Below the pieces are notes generated by a model. That model made no database searches. It was not told the origin of the DNA and saw only the letters and a list, made by a program, of their open reading frames with translations. From Pseudomonadota bacterium (GTDB taxonomy: Bacteria > Pseudomonadota > Gammaproteobacteria > UBA1113), in contig JAJXVQ010000014.1 in the NCBI GenBank assembly GCA_021782065.1, positions 1 to 15,709 on the forward strand: a DNA stretch of 15,709 nucleotides. Reading direction: 5' to 3'. Every line of letters starts with the position of its first letter. The first letter of the stretch is position 1. Both the position numbers and the translations under genes were made by a program. Positions 8,522 through 15,327 of the stretch are shown here, piece by piece.

Positions 8522-9526
8522 ATGACTTTAGTGATTAGCCCATTATTTCACCCTACCACGACCATCTTAATAGATGATAATAAGACTTTTCTTAAAACAT
8601 TAAGCTTGAAATTAGACGACGACGCTATTTATCATACATTTAATGATCCTAAGGAAGCATTAGTATATTGCACGGAAAATGCGAAAATGATCCCTATAGA
8701 CGATAGTTATTTAATGGCCGACATAGAATCACCTGATCCTTCGGAACAAAATGTTACCTTGCGTACTAAAGAACTCAAAACGGCTCTGTTAAGACCAGAA
8801 CGCTTTGATGTAGTTTCCGTTATCGTGGTCGATTTTTCTATGCCGCAATTAACCGGAGTGGAATTTATAGACCAATTAAGAGAGCAGGTTAAAAATAAAT
8901 TTGCAAAAATAATCATGGTCACGGGCGAAGCGGATCACGGTTTGGCCGTAAAATTATTTAATGACAAAAAGATTGATAAATTTTTCTTGAAAAGCGAAGA
9001 GGATCTGGAAGAAAAAATCAACGCAGCTATTTATGAAATGCAAAGTGCGTATTTTCTAGATTTATGCACGACTCTTTTTAGTTCTATTGTGGAAAAAACA
9101 ACTCCTATATTGACGGATACTGCTTTTGCAGAGGTATTTGCCAATATAAAAATGGATTTGGGGATTATAGAGCATTATCTATGCGAGAATACTGGCAGTT
9201 TTGTTTTAGTCGATAAAGACGGTATGGCGACAGTTTTGGTGGTTAGGACTCAAGAAGATTTAGCCATGTATGCCAATCTGGCTGAAGATCAGAATGTTTC
9301 TCCCGAGCTGGTCAAGCGGATCTTAAGCGGCGGCTTGTTGCCATTTTTTGGGAGCTTTGAAAAATTTATTGCTTCTAAAAAAGACGATTGGCTAGTCAAT
9401 ACGCATTGGGGTAAAAAAGTTCCAGGCAGAGAAGGGTATTATTATGCGGTGATTGAAAGCAAAAAGGTGCCTGCTTTGCCTGGTGCAGAGCATATAGCCA
9501 GTTTTGCGGACTATAGCAAGCGGTGA
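8522..9526 (+). CDS. LqsR-like response regulator with atypical receiver and uncharacterised output domain
   Basis: This 334-residue protein starts with a CheY-like receiver. It has the acidic pair Asp18-Asp19 in ILIDDN, the phosphoacceptor Asp104 in VVDFSMPQ, Thr134 in MVTGEAD and Lys157 in FFLKSEE, so all phosphorylation residues are kept. The first and second halves of the receiver are separated by about 50 extra residues (roughly 45-95), placing the acceptor near 104 instead of about 55. The remaining residues (about 165-334) match no DNA-binding domain I recognise. Length, late acceptor Asp and non-DNA-binding output resemble LqsR of Legionella, whose acceptor is Asp108 and whose output domain has a nucleotidyltransferase-like fold. 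The homology is my inference. ACGGAGGA at 8508-8515 is a strong ribosome binding site, 6 nt before the ATG. No intact kinase is adjacent; only a broken one lies upstream. Confidence 0.85.
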   Translation: MTLVISPLFHPTTTILIDDNKTFLKTLSLKLDDDAIYHTFNDPKEALVYCTENAKMIPIDDSYLMADIESPDPSEQNVTLRTKELKTALLRPERFDVVSVIVVDFSMPQLTGVEFIDQLREQVKNKFAKIIMVTGEADHGLAVKLFNDKKIDKFFLKSEEDLEEKINAAIYEMQSAYFLDLCTTLFSSIVEKTTPILTDTAFAEVFANIKMDLGIIEHYLCENTGSFVLVDKDGMATVLVVRTQEDLAMYANLAEDQNVSPELVKRILSGGLLPFFGSFEKFIASKKDDWLVNTHWGKKVPGREGYYYAVIESKKVPALPGAEHIASFADYSKR

Positions 9527-9569
9527 ATGCTTAAACGTGCTCACCTAAAATTATATTCACCTTTGCAGC

Positions 9570-9601
9570 GATGCTAATATAAAAAATAGCATTCAATTTT
9601 T
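9570..9601 (+). terminator. Weak candidate terminator after the response regulator
   Basis: ATGCTA (9571-9576) pairs with TAGCAT (9587-9592), extended by one wobble pair, with a 10-nt loop. CAATTTTT follows (9595-9601). The stem is short and AT-rich, so termination would be inefficient. It lies in the 174-nt gap between the response regulator and tolQ. Confidence 0.3.
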
Positions 9602-9637
9602 CCAAATAATTTATTGTTGCACACCATCATTGTGAGC

Positions 9638-9667
9638 TTGCACCGTCTCCTATAAATGAGGTATGAT
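9638..9667 (+). promoter_or_regulatory. Candidate promoter for the tol-pal cluster
   Basis: TATGAT at 9662-9667 is a good -10 hexamer, identical to that proposed for dapA. It follows TTGCAC at 9638-9643 with an 18-bp spacer. An overlapping alternative is TTGTGA (9630-9635) with TATAAA (9651-9656). Start of transcription near 9674 would leave a short leader to the ATG at 9701 and exclude the earlier ATG at 9656. Confidence 0.4.
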
Positions 9668-9700
9668 AAGTCAATTTTTGCGCATATCGAGGCGGAACTT

Positions 9701-10393
9701 ATGACGATTGATAACTCAACGGTACATTTTTTTACGGATGCCAGCACTATAGTGAAGGGCATAATGTTGATTTTATTGGGTGCTTCACTGGTTTCTTGGA
9801 CCATTATCTTTCAAAGAAGCTCCGTTTATCGCCATTTAGGTAAATTGGCACGTCAATTTGAAGAAACATTTTGGTCCGGTTTAGATTTAACACAATTATA
9901 TGGCCGTATTACGCAGAAAAAAATGCCGCCTTTAGGACTTGCTGCTATATTTCAAGCCGGTTTTGAATCCTTTAATCATGCTAAAAAAGAAGCTTTGCCA
10001 CAAGATATCACCTTAGAAAATGCCGAACGCGCTATGGCCATTGCTGAAAACCGCGAAATCGACGAAGTTGAACAATATTTACCTATTTTGGCGACTATAG
10101 GTTCTACCAGCCCTTACGTAGGCTTATTTGGCACTGTATGGGGCATTATGACTTCATTCCAGGCTTTGGGGCAAAGCGAACAAGCCACCATCGCCATGGT
10201 CGCACCCGGTATTTCGGAAGCGTTGATTGCCACTGCTATGGGTTTATTCGCCGCAATTCCGGCTGTTATTGCCTACAATCGTTATTCGCGTAGCGCCGAT
10301 CGTCTTACCAATCAATATACTGCTTTTAGGCATGAATTAACGGGTATTTTGCAGCGCCGTTTGTATAAACCTGCAAAAGGGGAAGAGGAATAA
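9701..10393 (+). CDS. tolQ: Tol-Pal system proton channel subunit TolQ
   Basis: TolQ forms, with TolR, the inner-membrane proton channel that energises TolA. From ATG 9701 the product has 230 residues, the same as E. coli TolQ, and the channel threonines fall on Thr145 (GLFGTVWGIM) and Thr178 (EALIATAMGLFAAIPAV), again the E. coli numbers. Three membrane segments are visible at about 17-38, 128-150 and 165-190. CGAGGCGG at 9688-9695 is a suitable ribosome binding site. An in-frame ATG at 9656 would add 15 residues but lies in the likely promoter and has no good binding site, so I reject it. ybgC, often the first gene of this operon, is absent. tolR follows after a 62-nt gap. Confidence 0.95.
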   Translation: MTIDNSTVHFFTDASTIVKGIMLILLGASLVSWTIIFQRSSVYRHLGKLARQFEETFWSGLDLTQLYGRITQKKMPPLGLAAIFQAGFESFNHAKKEALPQDITLENAERAMAIAENREIDEVEQYLPILATIGSTSPYVGLFGTVWGIMTSFQALGQSEQATIAMVAPGISEALIATAMGLFAAIPAVIAYNRYSRSADRLTNQYTAFRHELTGILQRRLYKPAKGEEE

Positions 10394-10394
10394 T

Positions 10395-10469
10395 ATGTAT
10401 TATAACTACCCTTTGAGTTACAAGTACCGCTGCCGAAAAAGTGCGAGTAATTACTATGTATTATTCTAA
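10395..10469 (+). CDS. Short Tyr-rich ORF overlapping the tolR start (possible leader peptide)
   Basis: This 24-codon ORF begins 1 nt after the tolQ stop. GGAAGAGGAA at 10381-10390 serves as a strong ribosome binding site. It ends with TAA at 10467-10469, 14 nt inside tolR in another frame. It encodes MYYNYPLSYKYR and a 12-residue tail; 7 of its 24 residues are Tyr. The first three codons, ATG TAT TAT, are the same as those at the tolR start. It could be a coupling device, because tolR itself has a poor ribosome binding site. It could also be a relic of a duplicated tolR start, or chance. No family is recognised. Confidence 0.35.
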   Translation: MYYNYPLSYKYRCRKSASNYYVLF

Positions 10470-10920
10470 ATACACTAGAAAACGTAGTTCTAGACGTGCC
10501 ATCGCCGAGATGAATGTGGTGCCGTACATAGATGTGATGCTGGTGTTATTGGTCATTTTTATGATTGCAACGCCCTTATTGACTCCGGGCGTTAAAGTGC
10601 AATTGCCTCAAGCTCAGGCTCAAGCCTTAGAAGATCACAATAATAAACCTTTGATTATTTCGGTAGATGAACAAGGGCGTTACTATTTAAATGCTAACGT
10701 TAACCCAGAACAAGCTTTGAATGCGCATGATTTAGTGGTCAAGGTAGCTGCACGTTTACAAATTGAAAAAAGCCAAGGCCAAAAATCGGTGGTGATGGTG
10801 AAAGGGGATACACATGCGAGCTATGGCCAAGTAGTAGGGGCCATGGTGTTATTACAGCGGGCTGGCGTGGCGCAAGTTGGTTTGATTACCCAAAATCCTC
10901 CTGATCAAGGAGCTGCATGA
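10456..10920 (+). CDS. tolR: Tol-Pal system proton channel subunit TolR
   Basis: TolR is the single-span partner of TolQ. From ATG 10456 it has 154 residues. A basic N-terminus (SKYTRKRSSRR) is followed by AEMNVVPYIDVMLVLLVIFMIATPLL, in which Asp26 is the conserved membrane aspartate (Asp23 in E. coli). The periplasmic domain ends VAQVGLITQNP, as in the family. A GTG at 10441 would extend the frame by five residues, but neither start has a clear ribosome binding site. ATG 10456 gives the usual spacing to the membrane segment. The stop overlaps the tolA start. Translation may be coupled to the short ORF at 10395-10469, whose stop lies 9-14 nt inside tolR. Confidence 0.93.
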   Translation: MYYSKYTRKRSSRRAIAEMNVVPYIDVMLVLLVIFMIATPLLTPGVKVQLPQAQAQALEDHNNKPLIISVDEQGRYYLNANVNPEQALNAHDLVVKVAARLQIEKSQGQKSVVMVKGDTHASYGQVVGAMVLLQRAGVAQVGLITQNPPDQGAA

Positions 10921-11774
10921 TGCCCGCGCGCTTAAAGCAAAGTTTTGGCTTTTCTTTTATCTTTCATATTTTCATCGCTGTGGTGCTTTTGGTGTCTTTA
11001 AGCGATAGCCTCATGAGCATTCCACCTGCATCCCGTGCTCAAGAAATACAAAACAACAAAGAAATCGTCAATGCCGTCGCTATTTCCGAAAACGATTTAA
11101 GCCAGGAAATACACGCTCAACAAGCAGCCGATGCTGCCGCTAAGGCCAAGGCAGCCAATGAGGCGAGGCAATTGGCAGCAGCCAAAGCAGAAGCCTTAGC
11201 ACAGATTCAACAAGCCAAACAAGAACAAGCCGCTTTAGCCTTAAAACAACAAGCAGATGCTAAAAAGGCGGCCGATCAATTAGCGCAATTACAGGCACAG
11301 CAAAAACAAGCCGCTCAACAGTTGGCCCAAACCCAAGCACAAGCTGCTGCTAGTGCCAAAAAAGCAGTCGATGCGCAACAACAAGCATTAGCGGCACAAA
11401 AAGCGGCCGATGCTAAACGCGCTGCACAGCAGCAACAGGCATTAGCAACACAAAAGGCCGCCACTACAGCAGCTACTAATACGCAAATGCAAAACGAAAT
11501 CAATCGTTATGTAGGCTTGATAACCCAAGCCATACAAGCGCAGTGGACGCAATTGCCCGGTGTAGATCAACAAAAACTAGCCACGACCATGCTAATTCGT
11601 TTAGCTGCCGATGGTACAGTATTGCAGGTACAAAACGTAGGCAGCAGCGGTAATCCCGCGTTGGATCGTTTGGCGTTAACGGCGGTCTATAAGGCTTCGC
11701 CTTTGCCGGTTCCTTCCGATCCTGCTTTGTTTGCCAGTTTTAGAGAGTTGAAAGTGCAATTTAGTGATAACTAA
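10917..11774 (+). CDS. tolA: Tol-Pal system envelope-spanning protein TolA
   Basis: TolA spans the periplasm and transmits energy from TolQR to TolB-Pal during division. The product has 285 residues, much shorter than the 421 of E. coli. Residues 11-29 form the inner-membrane anchor and include the Ser13/His17 pair of the TolA/TonB type. Residues about 50-187 are an Ala/Gln/Lys-rich helical stalk. Residues about 188-285 are the C-terminal domain, with YVGLITQAIQAQW, SSGNPALDRLALTAVYKA and the FRELKVQF end. AAGGAG at 10907-10912 suits ATG 10920 (7 nt) better than ATG 10917 (4 nt), so the first Met may be residue 2. The stalk is Gln-rich where enteric TolA is more Lys/Glu-rich. Confidence 0.93.
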   Translation: MMPARLKQSFGFSFIFHIFIAVVLLVSLSDSLMSIPPASRAQEIQNNKEIVNAVAISENDLSQEIHAQQAADAAAKAKAANEARQLAAAKAEALAQIQQAKQEQAALALKQQADAKKAADQLAQLQAQQKQAAQQLAQTQAQAAASAKKAVDAQQQALAAQKAADAKRAAQQQQALATQKAATTAATNTQMQNEINRYVGLITQAIQAQWTQLPGVDQQKLATTMLIRLAADGTVLQVQNVGSSGNPALDRLALTAVYKASPLPVPSDPALFASFRELKVQFSDN

Positions 11775-11789
11775 AAGTAGAGAATGATC

Positions 11790-13109
11790 ATGAAAAAATA
11801 CAGTGTATGGATTTTAATGACTACCTTGGTGATGTGCTTTAGCAGCGTAGCGTTAGCTGCCATGGATATACAAATTACTCGTGGTGTGGTACGCGCTATT
11901 CCCATCGCTATTGTGCCTTTTGATGTGAATAATCCCACGAGCCCCCACGATATTGCTCGTATCGTTGCCAATGACTTAAATCATTCTGGGCAATTTCAAG
12001 TGATGCCGCAAAGTAGTTTGCCCCAACAACCGCACGATGCCGATGCTGTTAGTGCCGATCTATGGAAAACCCTAGGCTTAGACGATTTGGTCATCGGGAG
12101 CGCCGTACCTGCGGGCAATGGCCAAACGAAGGTCGATATGACTTTATTAGATTTATTCCACAGTAATCAAAGTACGCCTACTGTTTTAATGCGACAATCT
12201 TATACGGTCGCTGATAGCCAAACTCGCGCCTTGGCACACCACATCAGCGATATCATTTATGAAAAATTAACAGGGGAAAAGGGTGTTTTTTCGACTCGGC
12301 TAGCTTATGTTAAAGTAACGCCTTTACCGAATAATCCTCGTCATAAATTGTATGCACTGATGGTGTCCGATGTAGATGGCCACAATGCCAAACCGCTATT
12401 AACTTCTACCCAACCCATTATGTCACCAGACTGGTCGCCTGATGGCAAACAGATCGTCTATGTTTCCTTTGAAACCAAGTTGCCACAGATTTTTACTTCC
12501 GATGTAGCCACAGGGCAGCGACGCCTTATTTCCAGCTTCCCTGGCATCAATGGTGCTCCTTCATTTTCTCCCGATGGCCGCTCATTGGCAGTGGCCTTAT
12601 CTATGGGTAGAACCAACCCCAATATTTATACAATTGATTTAGGTAGCGGTAGACTAAATCAGCTCACGAATGATTCCGCTATTAATACAGAGCCTAGCTG
12701 GTCTCCCGATGGCCAGTCCATTTTGTTTACTTCCGATCGTGGTGGAGCACCCCAAATCTATAGTGTTGATTTAGCAAACAAACAAGCGCAACGTATCACT
12801 TACTTGGGTTCGTATAATGCGAGTGCAAGCTATTTAGCCGGTAATCCTAGCAAAATTTCTTTATTACATAGAGATGATAGAGGTTTTAATGTGGCGATAT
12901 ATGATTTACAATCAGAAACGATGCAGATGCTAACTCAAGGAGGTTATCTAGAATCGCCTAGTCCTGCGCCTAATGGCCGGATAATTGTTTATTCCACAAA
13001 TGTCGGTGGTCGGCGTATGTTGGGTATGGTTTCGAGTAATGGACAGGTTAATATCCGGTTACCCGAAGTTTCTGGGGATGCGCAAGCGCCTGCTTGGTCA
13101 CCCTATTAA
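11790..13109 (+). CDS. tolB: Tol-Pal system periplasmic protein TolB
   Basis: TolB is the periplasmic beta-propeller that binds Pal and TolA. From ATG 11790 it has 439 residues (430 in E. coli). A signal peptide ends VALA, with cleavage expected after Ala23. An N-terminal alpha/beta domain follows to about residue 165. The propeller repeats show SPDWSPDGKQIVY, APSFSPDGRSLAV, EPSWSPDGQSILFTSDRGG, SPSPAPNGRIIVYS and APAWSPY at the C-terminus. An in-frame ATG at 11784 touches the GTAGAGA ribosome binding site, so 11790, whose product begins MKKYS, is preferred. It lies 15 nt after tolA and 28 nt before pal. Confidence 0.95.
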   Translation: MKKYSVWILMTTLVMCFSSVALAAMDIQITRGVVRAIPIAIVPFDVNNPTSPHDIARIVANDLNHSGQFQVMPQSSLPQQPHDADAVSADLWKTLGLDDLVIGSAVPAGNGQTKVDMTLLDLFHSNQSTPTVLMRQSYTVADSQTRALAHHISDIIYEKLTGEKGVFSTRLAYVKVTPLPNNPRHKLYALMVSDVDGHNAKPLLTSTQPIMSPDWSPDGKQIVYVSFETKLPQIFTSDVATGQRRLISSFPGINGAPSFSPDGRSLAVALSMGRTNPNIYTIDLGSGRLNQLTNDSAINTEPSWSPDGQSILFTSDRGGAPQIYSVDLANKQAQRITYLGSYNASASYLAGNPSKISLLHRDDRGFNVAIYDLQSETMQMLTQGGYLESPSPAPNGRIIVYSTNVGGRRMLGMVSSNGQVNIRLPEVSGDAQAPAWSPY

Positions 13110-13137
13110 ATAAATGTTAATGTGAGGAGTGCTCTGA

Positions 13138-13659
13138 ATGAAAAGAAGTTTAAAATGGGCGATGATGCTGTTGATCGCGCTAGCTTTGGCCGCATGTTCA
13201 TCTAAATCTGACGATAAAAATACAAGCGTTGTGGGCGGTGGTGGTGCTACCGGGGCCGGTGTAGGCACTAATCCAGATTTTGATGACAGTATGGATGCTC
13301 GTATGGCTAAGATCTTAGGCATAGAGAAAAATACAGTGTATTTTGATTTTGATAAAGACATTATCAAACCTGAATATATGTCTATATTGCAAGCCAATGC
13401 CAGTTATCTGAAAAAGCATCCTAATGCTCGGATTTTGATTGCTGGTAACGCAGATCCTAGAGGCAGCCGTGAATACAATATAGGTTTAGGGCAACGTCGT
13501 GCGGATGTAGTGCGTCAAGGTTTGATCACAATGGGTGTGAATGCCAATCAAATGCGTACCGTGAGCTATGGTTCAGAAAAACCAGCCGTTTCTGGTAACG
13601 ATGATTACGCGTATTCACAAGATAGACGAGATGACATAACCTACGACAACGCGGGTTAA
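13138..13659 (+). CDS. pal: Peptidoglycan-associated lipoprotein Pal
   Basis: Pal anchors the outer membrane to peptidoglycan and is the final partner of the Tol chain. The 173 residues equal the E. coli length. The lipobox LAAC gives lipidated Cys20, with Ser at +2 for the outer membrane. A flexible Gly-rich linker (about 30-45) leads to an OmpA-like domain. This has VYFDFDKDIIKPEY, then Asp106 in GNADPRGS and Arg121 in LGQRRADVV, the pair that holds diaminopimelate. The C-terminal helix reads SQDRRDDITYD where most relatives have an NRRVE.. type sequence; the two Arg are kept. GAGGAG at 13124-13129 is 8 nt before the ATG. Confidence 0.96.
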   Translation: MKRSLKWAMMLLIALALAACSSKSDDKNTSVVGGGGATGAGVGTNPDFDDSMDARMAKILGIEKNTVYFDFDKDIIKPEYMSILQANASYLKKHPNARILIAGNADPRGSREYNIGLGQRRADVVRQGLITMGVNANQMRTVSYGSEKPAVSGNDDYAYSQDRRDDITYDNAG

Positions 13660-13668
13660 AGAGCAGCT

Positions 13669-13690
13669 GTAGGGGCGGTTCGGAACCGCC
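13669..13690. repeat. Family B palindromic repeat, single unit
   Basis: GGCGGTT (13674-13680) pairs with AACCGCC (13684-13690) around a 3-nt loop, preceded by GTAGG. The unit shares the GTAGGGGC start and the TTC..GAA..CGCC pattern with the unit at 3756-3779. It starts 10 nt after the pal stop and is followed by TTTA, so it may also act as a weak terminator. Confidence 0.55.
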
Positions 13691-13706
13691 TTTACCCAAT
13701 TAAGAA

Positions 13707-13730
13707 ACCGAGCCGTACCGTTAGGGAGGG
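13707..13730. repeat. Half copy of family A palindromic repeat
   Basis: This stretch corresponds to the right arm of the family A hairpin: ACCGAGCCG, then ACCGTTAGGGAG as in copy 1, with two small changes. No left arm lies nearby, so no large hairpin can form. It is probably a decayed or partly deleted element. Confidence 0.6.
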
Positions 13731-13758
13731 GGTATTAGCCAATGACTGTGTATTTGCA

Positions 13759-13767
13759 TGGTACAAT
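13759..13767 (+). promoter_or_regulatory. Candidate extended -10 promoter for cpoB
   Basis: TGGTACAAT is an extended -10 sequence (TGn plus TACAAT). There is no good -35 at the usual distance. Transcription would start near 13774, leaving about 20 nt before the cpoB ATG at 13794. The overlap with ATG 13758 argues against that codon being the cpoB start. Confidence 0.4.
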
Positions 13768-13793
13768 TATACCTTTTATTTAAGGCTAGAAAA

Positions 13794-14678
13794 ATGAAAT
13801 ATTATAAATTACTTTGTACCACTTTAGGTTGTATTCTAGCCATCTCTGCCTATGCAGCACCTATAGTCCAGGGGCAATCAGAAAACATAACATCCTATCC
13901 TGTAATGCAAAATAATGGGCAACAAGCAGCAGCCATGCAAGTGGAGTCCAGTGCAAACGAACCCGCTGATCTGGTCAACACCGTTACACAATTGCAGCAG
14001 CAGGTTCGTAGATTACAAGGACAATTAGAAGTACAATCCCACCAAATAGATCAACTTACACAAGCGCAAAAAAATATTTATTTACAATTAGAAAATAAGT
14101 CACCGGCTAATTCCGCTATAAACGGCGCTGCGACCGCCTTAACGACGGCTACAGTGACTACAACCATCCCCCAGAATAATGACGGCGTCAGTGTTAAACC
14201 TACAGTCACCTCGAATGCAGTAAGTAGTAAGGCAGCCCCCGCAGCTGCTGTCGGTACAACAGCCGCTGCAGCTACAACCAGCAGCACTGACGATAAACAA
14301 AAAGCCATTTATGATGGTGCTTATGAATTAATCACTAAACAACAATACAGCGATGCCAGTGCAGGCATGAGTAATTATTTAAGCCAATACCCCAAAGGCG
14401 ATTATGCCGCAAATGCACACTATTGGTTGGGGGAAATAGGCTTAGTCGGCGGTGATTTAAACAGTGCTCAAACCCATTTTCAAGCGGTAGTGACGCAATT
14501 TCCTAGTAGCCCTAAAATATCGGATGCGCAATTAAAATTGGGCTATATCTACTACCAGCAAGGCAAATGGGCCGAGGCCCGTCAAATCTTAGAAGCTTTA
14601 GTAAAACAATATCCCAATACTTCAGCAGCCACATTGGCTACACAACGCTTGCAAGATATGACTCAACAGGGAGTGTAA
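13794..14678 (+). CDS. cpoB: Cell division coordinator CpoB (TolA-binding, YbgF family)
   Basis: CpoB is a periplasmic protein that binds TolA and links outer-membrane constriction to septal peptidoglycan synthesis. From ATG 13794 it has 294 residues. A signal peptide ends SAYA, with cleavage after Ala21. Residues about 57-100 form a Gln-rich coiled coil (LQQQVRRLQGQLEVQ), the trimerisation region in relatives. Residues about 101-162 are an Ala/Thr-rich linker. From about 166 come TPR repeats: YDGAYELI..QYSDA, YWLGEIGLVGGDLNSA and LGYIYYQQGKWAEA. AAGG at 13782-13785 is 8 nt before this ATG. The 134-nt gap from pal is large for this operon and carries repeats and a possible own promoter. Confidence 0.94.
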   Translation: MKYYKLLCTTLGCILAISAYAAPIVQGQSENITSYPVMQNNGQQAAAMQVESSANEPADLVNTVTQLQQQVRRLQGQLEVQSHQIDQLTQAQKNIYLQLENKSPANSAINGAATALTTATVTTTIPQNNDGVSVKPTVTSNAVSSKAAPAAAVGTTAAAATTSSTDDKQKAIYDGAYELITKQQYSDASAGMSNYLSQYPKGDYAANAHYWLGEIGLVGGDLNSAQTHFQAVVTQFPSSPKISDAQLKLGYIYYQQGKWAEARQILEALVKQYPNTSAATLATQRLQDMTQQGV

Positions 14679-15326
14679 ATGCGCATGGTTATGTTACGTG
14701 TGGGTGAAATTTTTTATTCTTTGCAAGGAGAAAGTGCTAGTGTAGGCATTCCAACCACTTTTATACGTTTAACGGGTTGTCCCTTGCGCTGTTATTATTG
14801 CGACACCGCTTATGCTTTTAGTGGCGGTGAAAAGATCAGCATAGAGAGTATCTTACAAAAAGTGGCGCTGTATCCTACACATTATATCACCGTTACAGGC
14901 GGTGAACCTTTAGCTCAAGACAATTGTCATAATCTGTTAAAGCAACTATGTGATAAAAATTATTATGTGTCATTAGAAACCAGCGGTGCCTTGTCCGTGG
15001 CAAAAGTTGACCCGCGTGTGATTAAGGTGATGGATTTAAAAACACCGAGTTCTAAAGAGTGTGAGAAAAATGATTATCTCAATATTGGTTATTTAACTCC
15101 TATAGATCAAATCAAATTTGTCATTGGCGATAAAGCAGATTTTGAGTGGAGTGTAGAGATGATCAAACAATATCAGCTAGCACAAAAATGTCATTTATTG
15201 TTTTCACCTATAGCAGATGTACTATCACCAACAATATTAGCCGATTGGATATTAGAATACGGCTTGCCTGTACGATTTCAATTTCAATTGCATAAATATT
15301 TATGGGGCAATATGCCAGGGAAATAA
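14679..15326 (+). CDS. queE: 7-carboxy-7-deazaguanine synthase (radical SAM)
   Basis: QueE converts 6-carboxy-tetrahydropterin to 7-carboxy-7-deazaguanine in queuosine biosynthesis. The 215-residue protein has GEIFYSLQGE at the start and the radical-SAM cluster cysteines Cys34, Cys38 and Cys41 in GCPLRCYYCDT. VTGGEPL, ETSGA and the C-terminal FQLHKYLWG are also family blocks. The ATG directly follows the cpoB stop, with AGGGAG at 14668-14673 as binding site; ATG 14685 is an alternative. Placement after pal-cpoB is common. queC, which often follows queE, is not here; mutH starts 1 nt after the stop. Confidence 0.95.
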   Translation: MRMVMLRVGEIFYSLQGESASVGIPTTFIRLTGCPLRCYYCDTAYAFSGGEKISIESILQKVALYPTHYITVTGGEPLAQDNCHNLLKQLCDKNYYVSLETSGALSVAKVDPRVIKVMDLKTPSSKECEKNDYLNIGYLTPIDQIKFVIGDKADFEWSVEMIKQYQLAQKCHLLFSPIADVLSPTILADWILEYGLPVRFQFQLHKYLWGNMPGK

Positions 15327-15327
15327 A

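Noticed and set aside
9656..9700. Earlier in-frame ATG for tolQ
   Set aside because: It falls inside the likely promoter. ATG 9701 has a better binding site and gives a product with the length and residue numbering of E. coli TolQ.
11100..11500. Repetitive CAA/GCA-rich DNA as a tandem repeat or CRISPR-like array
   Set aside because: It encodes the Ala/Gln-rich stalk of TolA; units are irregular and there are no fixed-length spacers.
13758..13793. Earlier in-frame ATG for cpoB
   Set aside because: It would place 12 residues before a clear signal peptide and overlaps the extended -10 sequence.
4447..15326. Antisense open frames opposite dnaE, tolA, cpoB and others
   Set aside because: They lie wholly within well-supported genes, have biased composition mirroring the sense strand, and show no recognisable domains.
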